In this document: positions 24,297-32,753 of the stretch, one piece after another
How positions within the stretch are numbered: position 1 is the first letter of the stretch
Layout of the letters: every line of letters begins with the position of its first letter
Assembly: GCA_046759385.1 (NCBI GenBank)
Contig: JBHICC010000029.1
Span: forward strand, 1-33,682
Source: JBHICC01 sp046759385
GTDB lineage: Bacteria; Pseudomonadota; Gammaproteobacteria; Acidiferrobacterales; SPGG2
Length of the DNA stretch: 33,682 nucleotides
Direction of reading: 5' to 3'
Program-made: the position numbers and the translations under genes
Notes under the pieces: model-generated
Seen by the model: the letters and a program-made list of their open reading frames with translations, nothing else
Database searches by the model: none
What the model was told of the DNA's origin: nothing

Positions 24297-25250
24297 TTAG
24301 CGGCTTACCTGCTCCGCATTTACTGCCATCTTCGGTGCTTCGCCACTCGCCACACGCTTGCAGTTATCGGCGAAAAACTGATAACGGCCCGCCAGTGCCT
24401 CGTTAGCACAATAAGCAATGTGCGGCGTTAGAATGATATTGTCGAGCTCACGCAGCTCGCTGGCTGTCGCCAACGGTTCTTTCTCGAAAACATCGAGACA
24501 AGCGCCACCCACATCTCTTCGCTTCAAGGCTTGCACCAACGCGGTCTCATCGACGACAGGTCCGCGCGACGCGTTCACCAGAATGGCCGTCGGCTTCATA
24601 AGGGCGAGCTGCTGTTCACTGATCATGTGTTTTGTGTCAGCGTTTAGCAGCACATGCAAGGTGATGAAATCGGAACGCTCGAGCAATTCGTCCGATGATA
24701 CTTGCTCGACATCCGATTCCTCGATCTTGACGTTCGGATCATGGGCAAGCAGATTCATCTGGAATCCACGTGCGATCGTTGCGACGGCCTTACCGATATT
24801 GCCATAGCCGACGATGCCGATAGTCTTTCCTTTCAGCTCGGGCACGTCGATAAAATCGCTGGTCTTCCAACCGCCACTTTTCATCGTCGCGTCAAACGTG
24901 TGGATTTTCTTGGCTAGGGTGAGAATGGAGGCGAATACGAGCTCTGCTACGGACTGCGCTGCAACGTTCGGCGTTACCGCTACGTAAGCACCGCGTTGCG
25001 ACGCCGCTTCCAGGTCAACATTGTTGTACCCGGTTCCACAATGGATGAGCTTAAGCTTCTTGCCGCGTTCGATTAGATCCTTGCCGACGGTAATGTGGCC
25101 GGGAATTAGAACATCAATATCTCCGATCTGATCGGACATCTCCTGCTCGGTCTGAAGTAGAACCTGGCAATCTCCGGAGAAAATTCCGTTCGTGTAACGG
25201 GCCGTTTCGTCTTTGGCATTGGTGACAATAGAAACCTTCAGCGCTGACAT
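24297..25250 (-). CDS. D-isomer-specific 2-hydroxyacid dehydrogenase
   Basis: The product has 317 residues and starts seven bases after GAGGA. The NAD-binding fold is marked by GIVGYGNIGKA (145-155). The catalytic triad is R229 (NASRGPVVD), E258 (VFEKEP) and H277 (TPHIAY), as in D-3-phosphoglycerate and hydroxypyruvate dehydrogenases. It follows ptxD, another member of the same superfamily, on the same strand 220 bases downstream. It precedes the aldehyde dehydrogenase by 71 bases. It lacks the PtxD-specific residues and is not a duplicate of ptxD. It may reduce a 2-oxo acid or oxidise a phosphonate-derived hydroxy acid; substrate unknown. Confidence 0.82.
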   Translation of the reverse strand: MSALKVSIVTNAKDETARYTNGIFSGDCQVLLQTEQEMSDQIGDIDVLIPGHITVGKDLIERGKKLKLIHCGTGYNNVDLEAASQRGAYVAVTPNVAAQSVAELVFASILTLAKKIHTFDATMKSGGWKTSDFIDVPELKGKTIGIVGYGNIGKAVATIARGFQMNLLAHDPNVKIEESDVEQVSSDELLERSDFITLHVLLNADTKHMISEQQLALMKPTAILVNASRGPVVDETALVQALKRRDVGGACLDVFEKEPLATASELRELDNIILTPHIAYCANEALAGRYQFFADNCKRVASGEAPKMAVNAEQVSR

Positions 25251-25470
25251 CGCTTTATCCTCGTCCTCGTTCGTCGGGGATTGCAGATTTACAGAGCTAC
25301 CGCAGGTCTAGCCTGGGCGGCACTGAGTTGCTGGCATCCAAGTTAACTAGCGTTCAAGGCGCACAATTAACTCGGAAGCGCGAGCCTGGTCAAACGAAAC
25401 CTGCTCATGCGTGATATGAATGCCCCTTCATGAAGCTAGTCGGCAAAAAACGCGGATAAACAGGCACGTT

Positions 25471-26478
25471 TCAATCACTCGCTGTAGCCGGCCGGTTCAC
25501 GGCGCCGTCGGGCGACTGTCCGTGCAGCACTTGAATGATGGCACGAGCCGCCGCTATCTCAATCTCGGTGCGGACCTGGTGCACAGCCGAACCGAGGTGG
25601 GGCGTAAACAACGTCTTGCCAGGCTGATCGAGCAGGCGCTGCGGGATCTCGCGCGGCCGGTCAGCGCGCGCCCAGTCTTCCGTTTCGAACACGTCAGCCG
25701 CGTAGCCGGCTAAGTGCCTACGAGCAAGTGCCTCGGCGACTGCTTGCTCGTCGACCACCGAGCCCCTGGCAATATTTAACAAGTAGCTTCCGGGCTTCAT
25801 CGCACTCAATGCCTCGGCGCCGATCTGGTGCTTGGTTTCATCTGTGAGCGGAATGGCCACGATAAGAAAGTCACTTCTACTAAGCAGTTCTTCGAGCGAT
25901 ACATATCGCAGACCTAACACGCGTTCGCCTTCTTTCTCCAATCGGCGCTTGTCGTGGTAATTCAATGCCCTGCAATTGAAATCACGTAACCGCTCGACGA
26001 TCGCTGTGCCGATTTTACCCATGCCAAGCACGCCCACTGTGCTACCGGCGAGGCCTGTACCATACAGCCGGGGGCGCCAGCCGTTGAACTCACCACTGCG
26101 AATAAAGCCGTCGCCGGCCGTGACATTGCGCGCCAGGCTAATCAACAACCCGATCGTAAGTTCGGCGGCGGGCACCGTTAGCAGATCGGGCACAACGGTT
26201 AACCACACTCCGCGACGCGTGCAGGCTTCAACATCAAAATTATCATACCCCTTGAGCGCACAAGCGATGATGCGAAGCCGTGGGCATTGCGCGAGGAATG
26301 CATCGTCTACACGGTCTGGCATAAACATCATCAGACCCGTCGCGTCGCGCGCGTTACCGATAATTTCTTCGCGGGACCAGGGTTCCCGCGTAGGGTTTGT
26401 CATCAACGTGCAGTGCGACCTCAGCAGGTCGGCCGCCTGCGAATGAATCCAGTTGGTGACGACGACTTTGGGAGGCAT
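25471..26478 (-). CDS. ptxD: Phosphonate (phosphite) dehydrogenase PtxD
   Basis: This 335-residue protein follows Pseudomonas stutzeri PtxD as I remember it. Shared segments are MPDRVD, CALKGYDNFDVEACTRRG, VPDLLTVPAAEL, RSGEFNGWRP, GTGLAGSTVG and VFETEDWARADRPREI. The active-site residues are kept: M53, K76, W134, Y139, R238, E267 and H294, with the Rossmann GMGKIG at 152-157. PtxD oxidises phosphite to phosphate with NAD. The residues after the second strand (YHDKRRL) bear on cofactor choice and include Asp, which suggests NAD over NADP. No ptxABC operon flanks it directly; a PhnC/PtxA-type ATPase begins 6.5 kb away. Confidence is high from several independent motifs. Confidence 0.93.
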   Translation of the reverse strand: MPPKVVVTNWIHSQAADLLRSHCTLMTNPTREPWSREEIIGNARDATGLMMFMPDRVDDAFLAQCPRLRIIACALKGYDNFDVEACTRRGVWLTVVPDLLTVPAAELTIGLLISLARNVTAGDGFIRSGEFNGWRPRLYGTGLAGSTVGVLGMGKIGTAIVERLRDFNCRALNYHDKRRLEKEGERVLGLRYVSLEELLSRSDFLIVAIPLTDETKHQIGAEALSAMKPGSYLLNIARGSVVDEQAVAEALARRHLAGYAADVFETEDWARADRPREIPQRLLDQPGKTLFTPHLGSAVHQVRTEIEIAAARAIIQVLHGQSPDGAVNRPATASD

Positions 26479-26554
26479 TGATGTTCTAGGTCATTGTAGA
26501 CCTACAGTGTCCAAGCCGAAGAAAGCTGGAGAGCTATTTTGCCAATCAAGCAGA

Positions 26555-27424
26555 TTAACGAGACAAGATGATGACAGCAACGCCGATCGCGAGCACGACC
26601 GACCATGACAAGCGACCTATCATACTCGCCTCTTTCAAGTACATACCACCGAGTATTACCGCCAGCGGGATCGAGATCTGGCGCACTGCGCTCACGGCCG
26701 CTACGTTTCCCCCCAACTGGAACGCCTTGAGGATCAGATAGTAGACAACGTAAGAGGTGAAACCCGCGAGAAAGTAGCGTAGTGGTTTCTTCCGCCAGCC
26801 GCCGAACAAGTGCTCCGCAGCCGAGCGCCCCGGTGGTTTCATGACCGTGAAAAGCACAGCACTACACGGGATGAAAAGGATATAGAGGATCAGGAGGAAC
26901 GCCATCGGCTCGACGGTACGCATAGCCTCCGCGTCCGCGAGCGTAAGGGTTCCGTGACCGATCATAGCCAGCACCGCCATAAATAGCGTTCTAGGATCGC
27001 TCAGGAAGTGTGCGCCACGTTTGTACTGAAGAAAAAACGCGCTAATCAACACTAGCGCAATCCCAAAAAGCATGCTTACAGAATACCGATGTCCGAGCAC
27101 CAACGCGCTAACGACGACGACGTACAGCGGTGATGAACGCATGATCGGATAATAGATCGAGAAATCGCCGTGTCTAAGTGTTGCTACGACGCTGAAGAAA
27201 TACATGAAAAGCCCAAGCGCAGAGAGCAAAACCAGTGGCCATACCGCCAGCACCGGACGCACGTCTACACCGAGCACAACCGTGTGCAACGCAGCGAACA
27301 GAGCGAACTGCAGGATGACCGCGAATGTGAGTGCTTCCGGGTGGCCATCATCCTTGATCCAAAGCTCTCGCAGCGGATGGATCGCCGCCGAGGTGAGCAC
27401 GAGCACGGTGACAACTAGGTCCAC
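26555..27424 (-). CDS. EamA/DMT-family transporter
   Basis: This 289-residue integral membrane protein has about ten hydrophobic segments and two EamA repeats. SIYYPIMRSSPLYVVVVSAL in the first repeat and GNVAAVSAVRQISIPLAVILGG in the second are the paired signatures. A phosphonate-associated DMT family is known next to aminoethylphosphonate genes, and this could be one; I infer that from position between ptxD and the Rieske oxygenase. The first start is GTG at 27424 without a clear ribosome site. It shares only family-level likeness with the EamA gene near 9.8 kb. It may move a phosphonate or a degradation product. Confidence 0.82.
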   Translation of the reverse strand: MDLVVTVLVLTSAAIHPLRELWIKDDGHPEALTFAVILQFALFAALHTVVLGVDVRPVLAVWPLVLLSALGLFMYFFSVVATLRHGDFSIYYPIMRSSPLYVVVVSALVLGHRYSVSMLFGIALVLISAFFLQYKRGAHFLSDPRTLFMAVLAMIGHGTLTLADAEAMRTVEPMAFLLILYILFIPCSAVLFTVMKPPGRSAAEHLFGGWRKKPLRYFLAGFTSYVVYYLILKAFQLGGNVAAVSAVRQISIPLAVILGGMYLKEASMIGRLSWSVVLAIGVAVIILSR

Positions 27425-27546
27425 GGGGTTGTTAACATTGCGTAGTAAGGCCCGCGCTGCCCAATCGACAGCAATTGTTTATAGCCACGGGCGTACCCGC
27501 GGATAGGTGGTGTGCGCGCGATCGTCGCGGCAAGTATGTATGTTAG

Positions 27547-29064
27547 TCAGCTAAAGTCGCGCTCAATCTCGGCTAGCTTCGACTTCATGAAGCGCTCGCG
27601 TTCTTCGCCGCTCAGGCTGCTCCCCTCAGAGGTCGCCTGAATGACTTTCTGCGCGATGAGTCGTCGCCTCTTAATCTCTTCCTCCGAAGTCGAAGCGATC
27701 GGGATCTCCAGCACATTACCCGAACAATAGCTGTTAGGCATGCCCTTCTCGAGCCACTTGCGCCAACCCTCAGGTGTTGCTGCCGGATTCTTGCCGTGGA
27801 TGGCGTCACGCAACATCTTGCGAAACATGTAGACACCGCCGTCAAACTTCATCGGGTTCTCGAGGGCATGCACGGCAATCCTTCGCTGGCTACAGACCGC
27901 CTCGTAGTCACCGGGCGCGTACTGGGCGTTTCTGTAGCCGGGGTGCTCGCGATGATGTTTGGCGATCGGTGGGAACTCGCCCGGTCCATACTTCATCCGC
28001 TCCGGCCGTCGTATCGAGCACTGGCCCTCGAGAAAATCCATCTTCTCAAACCCGACGTACTCACGTTTACCGACATCGCGAGGGTCGATGTGGGGACCGA
28101 AAACCCGCCAGCCGATCATCTTGCTGTTCTCATCATCCACCGGCACGGTCCATCGAATCATGTGGATACGGCTAAAGTGCTTCTTCTTCGCGCCATCTTC
28201 GAACAGGTAGGTGTGGAAGCTCAGGTTCGGGAGGATCTGCTGATTAACGCGGATAAAGATCTTCTCGTCACTGAAGCGCCGGGACGAGGTCCAAGCCATG
28301 GTGCGCCCGTCGTCTACCGGAAAAAACTGCAGATCTGGTCTGATCGTATAAGGGCCCGCGCCGGCTTCGCCAAAGGTCGTCCCTTGCTGGTGGCCCGGCA
28401 CGACTGCAGTGGTGTGCAGGGGAACATGATGGTATTGATCTGCCGAATTGTCCTGCACCTGCATCCAGTTACAGGTCTGAAAGTTGCTGTACGCAACGGG
28501 TTCGTCGTTAGGGTGAACGGTAAATCCGTTCTCCCAGTCTACGAACGGCGGCTCCTCCTCCGGCGGACCCATATAGGCAAACACGAGGCCGTGGCGCTCG
28601 AACGCCTTATAGGCGGGTTGAAAAATCTTCTCTTTAGCCCTGGCGGCATCGGCCTCCTCCCCTTTGGGAAAGGGCACCTCAAGACAACGTCCGTCGATGT
28701 CAAAGCAAAATCCATGATAACAACACATGATGCCCTTCTCTTGGATCATGCCGTACTCAAGCGAGGCGCCACGATGCGCGCAGTGCAAATGGAGCACGCC
28801 GACCTGCCCACTCTTGTCGCGAAAAGCCACGAGATCCTCGCCCATGATCCTGATGTAGCGTGGAGTGTCGGTCAGTTCCTCCGATAAACACACGGGGTGC
28901 CAAAAGCGACGCAAATACTCGCCTGCCGGTGTCCCCGCATCGGTCTCGGTGAGCTCCGGATCATGTGTCGGAATCCTGTTGTAGTGGTAACCCCCGTAGG
29001 GAATGAACTTACGCTGGGCGCCGGCTGTCTGGGGTTTGGCAACCTTTTCGGCCTTCATTTGCAT
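27547..29064 (-). CDS. Rieske non-heme iron oxygenase, oxygenase component
   Basis: This 505-residue oxygenase starts eight bases after GAGGT. The Rieske cluster ligands are C95-x-H97 (CAHRGASLEYG) and C114-x2-H117 (CCYHGF). The mononuclear iron site is D209-x2-H212-x4-H217 (DQYHHVPLH). Length and layout match the phthalate 4,5-dioxygenase/vanillate demethylase group, which takes electrons from an FNR-2Fe2S reductase. A fitting reductase is encoded at 30303-31319, beyond the LysR gene. Such enzymes hydroxylate, demethylate or dihydroxylate. In this phosphonate setting, hydroxylation next to phosphorus or N-demethylation are both conceivable. The long C-terminal region after residue 400 is charged and less typical. 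Confidence 0.88.
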   Translation of the reverse strand: MQMKAEKVAKPQTAGAQRKFIPYGGYHYNRIPTHDPELTETDAGTPAGEYLRRFWHPVCLSEELTDTPRYIRIMGEDLVAFRDKSGQVGVLHLHCAHRGASLEYGMIQEKGIMCCYHGFCFDIDGRCLEVPFPKGEEADAARAKEKIFQPAYKAFERHGLVFAYMGPPEEEPPFVDWENGFTVHPNDEPVAYSNFQTCNWMQVQDNSADQYHHVPLHTTAVVPGHQQGTTFGEAGAGPYTIRPDLQFFPVDDGRTMAWTSSRRFSDEKIFIRVNQQILPNLSFHTYLFEDGAKKKHFSRIHMIRWTVPVDDENSKMIGWRVFGPHIDPRDVGKREYVGFEKMDFLEGQCSIRRPERMKYGPGEFPPIAKHHREHPGYRNAQYAPGDYEAVCSQRRIAVHALENPMKFDGGVYMFRKMLRDAIHGKNPAATPEGWRKWLEKGMPNSYCSGNVLEIPIASTSEEEIKRRRLIAQKVIQATSEGSSLSGEERERFMKSKLAEIERDFS

Positions 29065-29238
29065 CGGTTTCTACCTCGCGGGTAATCAGCACGATCTATG
29101 CGCAAAAATCTGGCATCAAGCTCATTGTTTGTCCAATTCTTTTATCGTATGAGGCCTATTGAAATAAGAAATGCCATCCGTGCCGAGGGAAATGGCCTGT
29201 CCTCCAAGGCGCATCCGGCTCCTGCGCGTCGAAGCAAA

Positions 29239-30129
29239 CTAACGCTCCGCGGCCAGATCTTTCACTACATCTAGAAACGCCTGAATTAGCGGCGCATTGC
29301 GCCTCTCCTGCAGGCATACAACATGCGGGTGGATATAGATATCCGCGTCCGTGATTTGCAGTGCGCGCAAACGCTCACTGGAGACGAACTCCTCCTCCAG
29401 AGCAAACCCGATGCCGACACCGTTGGCAACCGCTTCGCGCACCGCCTCGCGACTGCCGATCTCGAGTACCTTGCGAACATTGACATTCGCTTGCTCGAGT
29501 GCCGTTTCCAGTGCGCGGCGCGTCGCAGACCCGACTTCGCGCAGAACCATGCGTTGTCCGGAAAGGTCCCTGATCTTGATTTCCTTTCGTACGCTCCAGG
29601 GGTGATCCGCACCGACAATGATAACCACACGGTTGCGGCTGTAGGGCACGGAGAAAAAGCGTGAATCATCTTCGTCTTGGGCAAGCACAGCCACGTCGGC
29701 ACGAAAGTCGAGCAGACTGTTTAAGACCTCCTGGGAGTTGCCAGTGGACACGGATAATTCCACTTCGGGGTACATCCGGCTGAAGGCGACGATCATTTGT
29801 GTGACCTGAAATGGGCCGATGACGCCGATTTTGAGGTGCCCGACTTTGAGGCCGCTGGCCGCCGATAACAGCTCGGCCGCTTCTTTCTCGAGGCTGAAGA
29901 TACGTTGCGTGATCTGCATCAATGTCCGCCCCAGATCGGTGAGTTCCACGCTATGCCCGTGCCGGCTAAATAGCTCCACGCCGAACTGACTCTCCAACGC
30001 TCTTACGTGCGTGGTGATACTCGGTTGACCTACTGACAGCGCGCGCGCCGCCTGGGTGAAACTCCCTTCCTCGGCAACCGCATGAAAGCATCGTAGTTGC
30101 TTAAAGTTGATGAGTTGCTTTTCATTCAT
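29239..30129 (-). CDS. LysR-family regulator, aminoethylphosphonate-associated type
   Basis: The product has 296 residues. The winged helix (FKQLRCFHAVAEEGSFTQAA, then SVGQPSITTHVRALE) is followed by ELFSRHGHSVELTDLG and a ligand domain with LSVSTGNSQEVLNSLLDF. The pattern GS-T-AA-L-SQP(S/T)(I/V)T-H(V/D)R-LE with NSQEV resembles LysR regulators found with 2-aminoethylphosphonate genes. The gene lies between the Rieske oxygenase (same strand) and the reductase-HD operon (divergent), so it is well placed to control both. Dyads lie in the 173-base divergent region. The inducer is probably a phosphonate, by context. Confidence 0.87.
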   Translation of the reverse strand: MNEKQLINFKQLRCFHAVAEEGSFTQAARALSVGQPSITTHVRALESQFGVELFSRHGHSVELTDLGRTLMQITQRIFSLEKEAAELLSAASGLKVGHLKIGVIGPFQVTQMIVAFSRMYPEVELSVSTGNSQEVLNSLLDFRADVAVLAQDEDDSRFFSVPYSRNRVVIIVGADHPWSVRKEIKIRDLSGQRMVLREVGSATRRALETALEQANVNVRKVLEIGSREAVREAVANGVGIGFALEEEFVSSERLRALQITDADIYIHPHVVCLQERRNAPLIQAFLDVVKDLAAER

Positions 30130-30173
30130 CGCATCAGTCCTTAGGTCGATATCAAGGGTATGCGGGTGTTATC

Positions 30174-30202
30174 TCGAATTCGAATGTTTTTTATATGATA
30201 AA
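30174..30202. promoter_or_regulatory. Dyads in the LysR/reductase divergent region
   Basis: TCGAATTCGA is a perfect palindrome at 30174-30183, and TTTAT-ATG-ATAAA forms a dyad at 30190-30202. They lie just upstream of a TTGACC box for the reductase gene, where a LysR protein would bind to activate. Both are short and could be chance. Confidence 0.35.
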
Positions 30203-30207
30203 TGAAT

Positions 30208-30235
30208 TTGACCAAGATTAGGCCTGGTGTACCAT
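30208..30235 (+). promoter_or_regulatory. Candidate promoter for the reductase-HD operon
   Basis: TTGACC (30208-30213) is 16 bases from TACCAT (30230-30235). The good -35 with a weak -10 suits an activated promoter. The reductase start is about 67 bases further on. Confidence 0.4.
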
Positions 30236-30302
30236 TTTTTGACCAGATGCCGATGTACAGAACAAGAGTAATCCTGGATTAACGATATAGGGGGCTAACC
30301 TT

Positions 30303-31319
30303 TTGGCTGAGGAAGCAAAGTATCCGAAATCGGGCATGCGCCTGCAGGTGCGCCAGGTCACCTACCAGGGCCTTGACATCAATTCATATGAGCTCGTGCA
30401 TCCGGACGGCGACGAACTGCCGCCGTTTAGCGCCGGCGCACATATCGATTTTCACTTCCGTGACGGCAGTGTGCGCCAGTATTCGCTTTGCAACGATCCG
30501 ACGGAACGGCATCGCTACCTGATCGCGGTGCTCCGCGAAACCGATGGGCGCGGCGGGTCGCAAGCGTTGTTCGAACGCGTTCACACGCAAAGAACCGTTT
30601 CAGTCGGCAGAAAACCGCGCAACAACTTTCCGCTGCACGAGAAGGCTAAGCACCATCTGCTACTCGCTGGCGGAATCGGCGTGACGCCGATGATGGCGAT
30701 GGTCTACCGTCTACAAGCGCTCGGTGCAGATTTCACCATGCACTACTGCACCAAGTCCCCCGTGCATACAGCGTTTCGGGCCGAGCTCGCGCCGCTGATT
30801 GCGGCCGGGCGCGTCACTCTACATCACGACGGCGGTGATCCGCGAAAGGGGCTTGACCTCAAGAGACTGCTGAAGACGTACAACGCGGGATCACATCTCT
30901 ACTACTGTGGGCCAGAAGGGTTTATGCGGGCTGCGGAAAAGGCGTCGTTACACTGGCCCGAGGGGAGCGTACATTGTGAGTACTTCACGGCGGCAGCATC
31001 GCCCAAACCTACGCTCACCAAGGACGAGGCCGCCGACGCCGGTGAGGACGCTGTCGGGCTCGGGTTCCAAGTTAGGATCGCAAGCACCGGCGCTGTGTAT
31101 TACGTACCCAACGATAAGACAATCGTTGAAGTGCTACGCGAGCAGGGCATGGAGGTGGAAACGTCGTGTGAGGCGGGTCTGTGCGCGACCTGCAAGACGC
31201 GGGTCTTGGCGGGTGAACCCGATCACCGCGATCTAGTGCTCGACGATGAAGATCATGCGCAGTATATGACTATCTGTTGCTCGCGCTCGAAAAGCCCGAT
31301 GCTGTTGCTTGATCTCTAG
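30303..31319 (+). CDS. FNR-type flavin/2Fe-2S reductase of a Rieske oxygenase
   Basis: The 338-residue protein starts at TTG after GGGGG. It has three domains in the phthalate dioxygenase reductase order. The flavin domain has RQYSLCND (58-65), the NAD domain has LLAGGIGVTPMMAM (120-133) and CGP (202-204), and the C-terminal plant-type ferredoxin has C289, C294, C297 and a further Cys at 325 or 326 (CEAGLCATC, then TICCSRS). It passes electrons from NAD(P)H to a Rieske oxygenase; the one at 27547-29064 is the obvious partner. It sits 27 bases before the PhnZ-like gene, so the two are one operon. This ties the Rieske system to phosphonate chemistry. Confidence 0.9.
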   Translation: MAEEAKYPKSGMRLQVRQVTYQGLDINSYELVHPDGDELPPFSAGAHIDFHFRDGSVRQYSLCNDPTERHRYLIAVLRETDGRGGSQALFERVHTQRTVSVGRKPRNNFPLHEKAKHHLLLAGGIGVTPMMAMVYRLQALGADFTMHYCTKSPVHTAFRAELAPLIAAGRVTLHHDGGDPRKGLDLKRLLKTYNAGSHLYYCGPEGFMRAAEKASLHWPEGSVHCEYFTAAASPKPTLTKDEAADAGEDAVGLGFQVRIASTGAVYYVPNDKTIVEVLREQGMEVETSCEAGLCATCKTRVLAGEPDHRDLVLDDEDHAQYMTICCSRSKSPMLLLDL

Positions 31320-31346
31320 CGCATTCACCGACGAGGATGGTGTGAG

Positions 31347-31949
31347 ATGATCGTTGCAAACGCTCGTTCTGCTGAGGATTTCATCGATTCCCTTTTCGAT
31401 GTTTTCGCCCGCTGCAGCTCACACAGGTATGTCGTCGGTGACGTGACCATGGTAGCGCACATGCTGCAAACGGCGGTACTGGCGGAACAAGCGGGGGCGC
31501 CCAATTACCTCATTGCGGCTGCTTTGTTGCATGATATTGGACACTTCGGCACCGATTTTGCGACCGACGACATCGGCAGCCGACACGCCGAGATGCGCAA
31601 GCAGCAGATTGATCGGCGCCACGAGCAGGCCGGTGCACAATTGCTCACCACTTTTTTTGGTCCCCGGGTGACCGAGCCGATACGCCTGCATGTGGCTGCA
31701 AAGCGCTACTTATGTGCTGTTGAGCCCGCTTACCTCGACAAGCTTGCACCAACGAGTAAGCACACCTTGAAGCTACAAGGCGGAGTGATGGCAGCGGCCG
31801 AGATCGGTGAGTTCGAGACGAGTCCGCACGCCAGCGATGCGGTACGCCTACGGCGGTGGGACGACAGCGCAATTGTCCCTGGGCTCAGAACGACACCTTG
31901 CGAGCACTACTGGGGGTTATTGGAGGGCTTGTCCGCCGACCCGCCATAG
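31347..31949 (+). CDS. phnZ: PhnZ-like HD-domain mixed-valent diiron oxygenase
   Basis: The 200-residue protein has the metal set of PhnZ: H38 (AHMLQTA), H62-D63 (LLHDIGH), H92 (RHEQAGAQLL), H115 (LHVAAKRYL) and D172 (RRWDDSA). VAAKRYLC, LAPTSKHTLKLQGG and EFE-SPHA-DAVRLRRWDD are specific to phosphonate-degradation HD proteins. PhnZ uses iron and oxygen to cleave 1-hydroxyphosphonates to a carboxylic acid plus phosphate. Y28 aligns with the iron-capping Tyr24. The neighbouring substrate-amine-binding Glu27 of PhnZ, as I recall it, falls on G31, with Asp32 next to it. The usual partner, a 2-oxoglutarate hydroxylase, is absent; the Rieske reductase gene lies directly upstream instead. Its 3' end overlaps the opposing ArsR fusion by 43 bases. 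Confidence 0.85.
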   Translation: MIVANARSAEDFIDSLFDVFARCSSHRYVVGDVTMVAHMLQTAVLAEQAGAPNYLIAAALLHDIGHFGTDFATDDIGSRHAEMRKQQIDRRHEQAGAQLLTTFFGPRVTEPIRLHVAAKRYLCAVEPAYLDKLAPTSKHTLKLQGGVMAAAEIGEFETSPHASDAVRLRRWDDSAIVPGLRTTPCEHYWGLLEGLSADPP

Positions 31950-32743
31950 GCGTATCGACCGGAACCGTTTAGTTCGGCGCGCGCGGCGGTGTGGATACGC
32001 CGGACCAATCTTCCCACGCGATCGCGAATCTGATCTCGACTAGCGCGGAACACATTCATGACAGCTTCCTCGGGCCCAGTTGCCGCGGCTGGATCCTTCA
32101 GTGACCAATACTCCTTGCGCGTGGCGGGCGGCAGCCAAAGCAAGTGCTCATCGGCATGGTCACAGACAGTGACCACCAACTCCGCCCAGTCGAGCACTTT
32201 CGGTGTAAGCGGCGTCGACTCGTGCCCAGAGATGTCGATTCCCGATTCTTGCATCACGGCAATCGCCCGAGTGTTGATGCCTGGTGTCTCAATGCCGGCC
32301 GATCGAATATCCAGTCGCTCGCCGCCGAGATGACGTGCCCAGCCTTCTGCCATCTGCGAGCGACAGGAGTTGCTGAAGCAGAAGAAGAGAACACGCGAGA
32401 TCCGATAGCGGGGACCGGGGCGGCCGCGCATTTGTGCTAGCGCCCTGCCAGCAGCCGCCACTTGTTGGCGGCTGCCAGTGGTGTCCGCGGCGGCCGCGAG
32501 CACGGTTCGCGTCCAACTTGGCAGCTTTGCGGACAGCTGATAGAAGATCCACTGGCCATCGCGACGATCATCGATGACGCCGACGTCCCTGAGAACAGCC
32601 AGATGGCGTGAGACTTTGGGCTGCACCATGCATAGGGAATGCGCGATCTCACCGACAGAAAGCTCCCCTTCTCGCATCAACAAGGTGAGCGCGCGCATCC
32701 GCGTCTCGTCAGACAGGGTACGAAATAATTCCAGAGGTGCCAC
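31907..32743 (-). CDS. ArsR regulator fused to an arsenate reductase-type phosphatase
   Basis: This 278-residue fusion starts at GTG. Residues 1-80 are an ArsR/SmtB winged helix (LFRTLSDETRMRALTLL, then VQPKVSRHLAVLRDVGVI). Residues 115-265 are a low-molecular-weight phosphatase/ArsC domain with C122-x5-R128 (CFSNSCRS), C194 (VTVCDHAD) and D217-P218. The classic CxC arsenite site of ArsR is not visible; C38 stands in the recognition region. Such fusions occur in ars operons, but no arsenite pump is in view. Arsenate mimics phosphate, so protection alongside phosphonate uptake makes sense. It converges with the PhnZ-like gene and diverges from phnC. An overlapping promoter and dyad lie just upstream. 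Confidence 0.87.
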   Translation of the reverse strand: MAPLELFRTLSDETRMRALTLLMREGELSVGEIAHSLCMVQPKVSRHLAVLRDVGVIDDRRDGQWIFYQLSAKLPSWTRTVLAAAADTTGSRQQVAAAGRALAQMRGRPGPRYRISRVLFFCFSNSCRSQMAEGWARHLGGERLDIRSAGIETPGINTRAIAVMQESGIDISGHESTPLTPKVLDWAELVVTVCDHADEHLLWLPPATRKEYWSLKDPAAATGPEEAVMNVFRASRDQIRDRVGRLVRRIHTAARAELNGSGRYAYGGSADKPSNNPQ

Positions 32744-32753
32744 AACCGAGCCA

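Noticed and set aside
27796..28887. A 363-codon open frame antisense to the Rieske oxygenase
   Set aside because: The opposite strand has complete Rieske and iron-site motifs. This frame shows no recognisable domain and is a by-product of codon bias.
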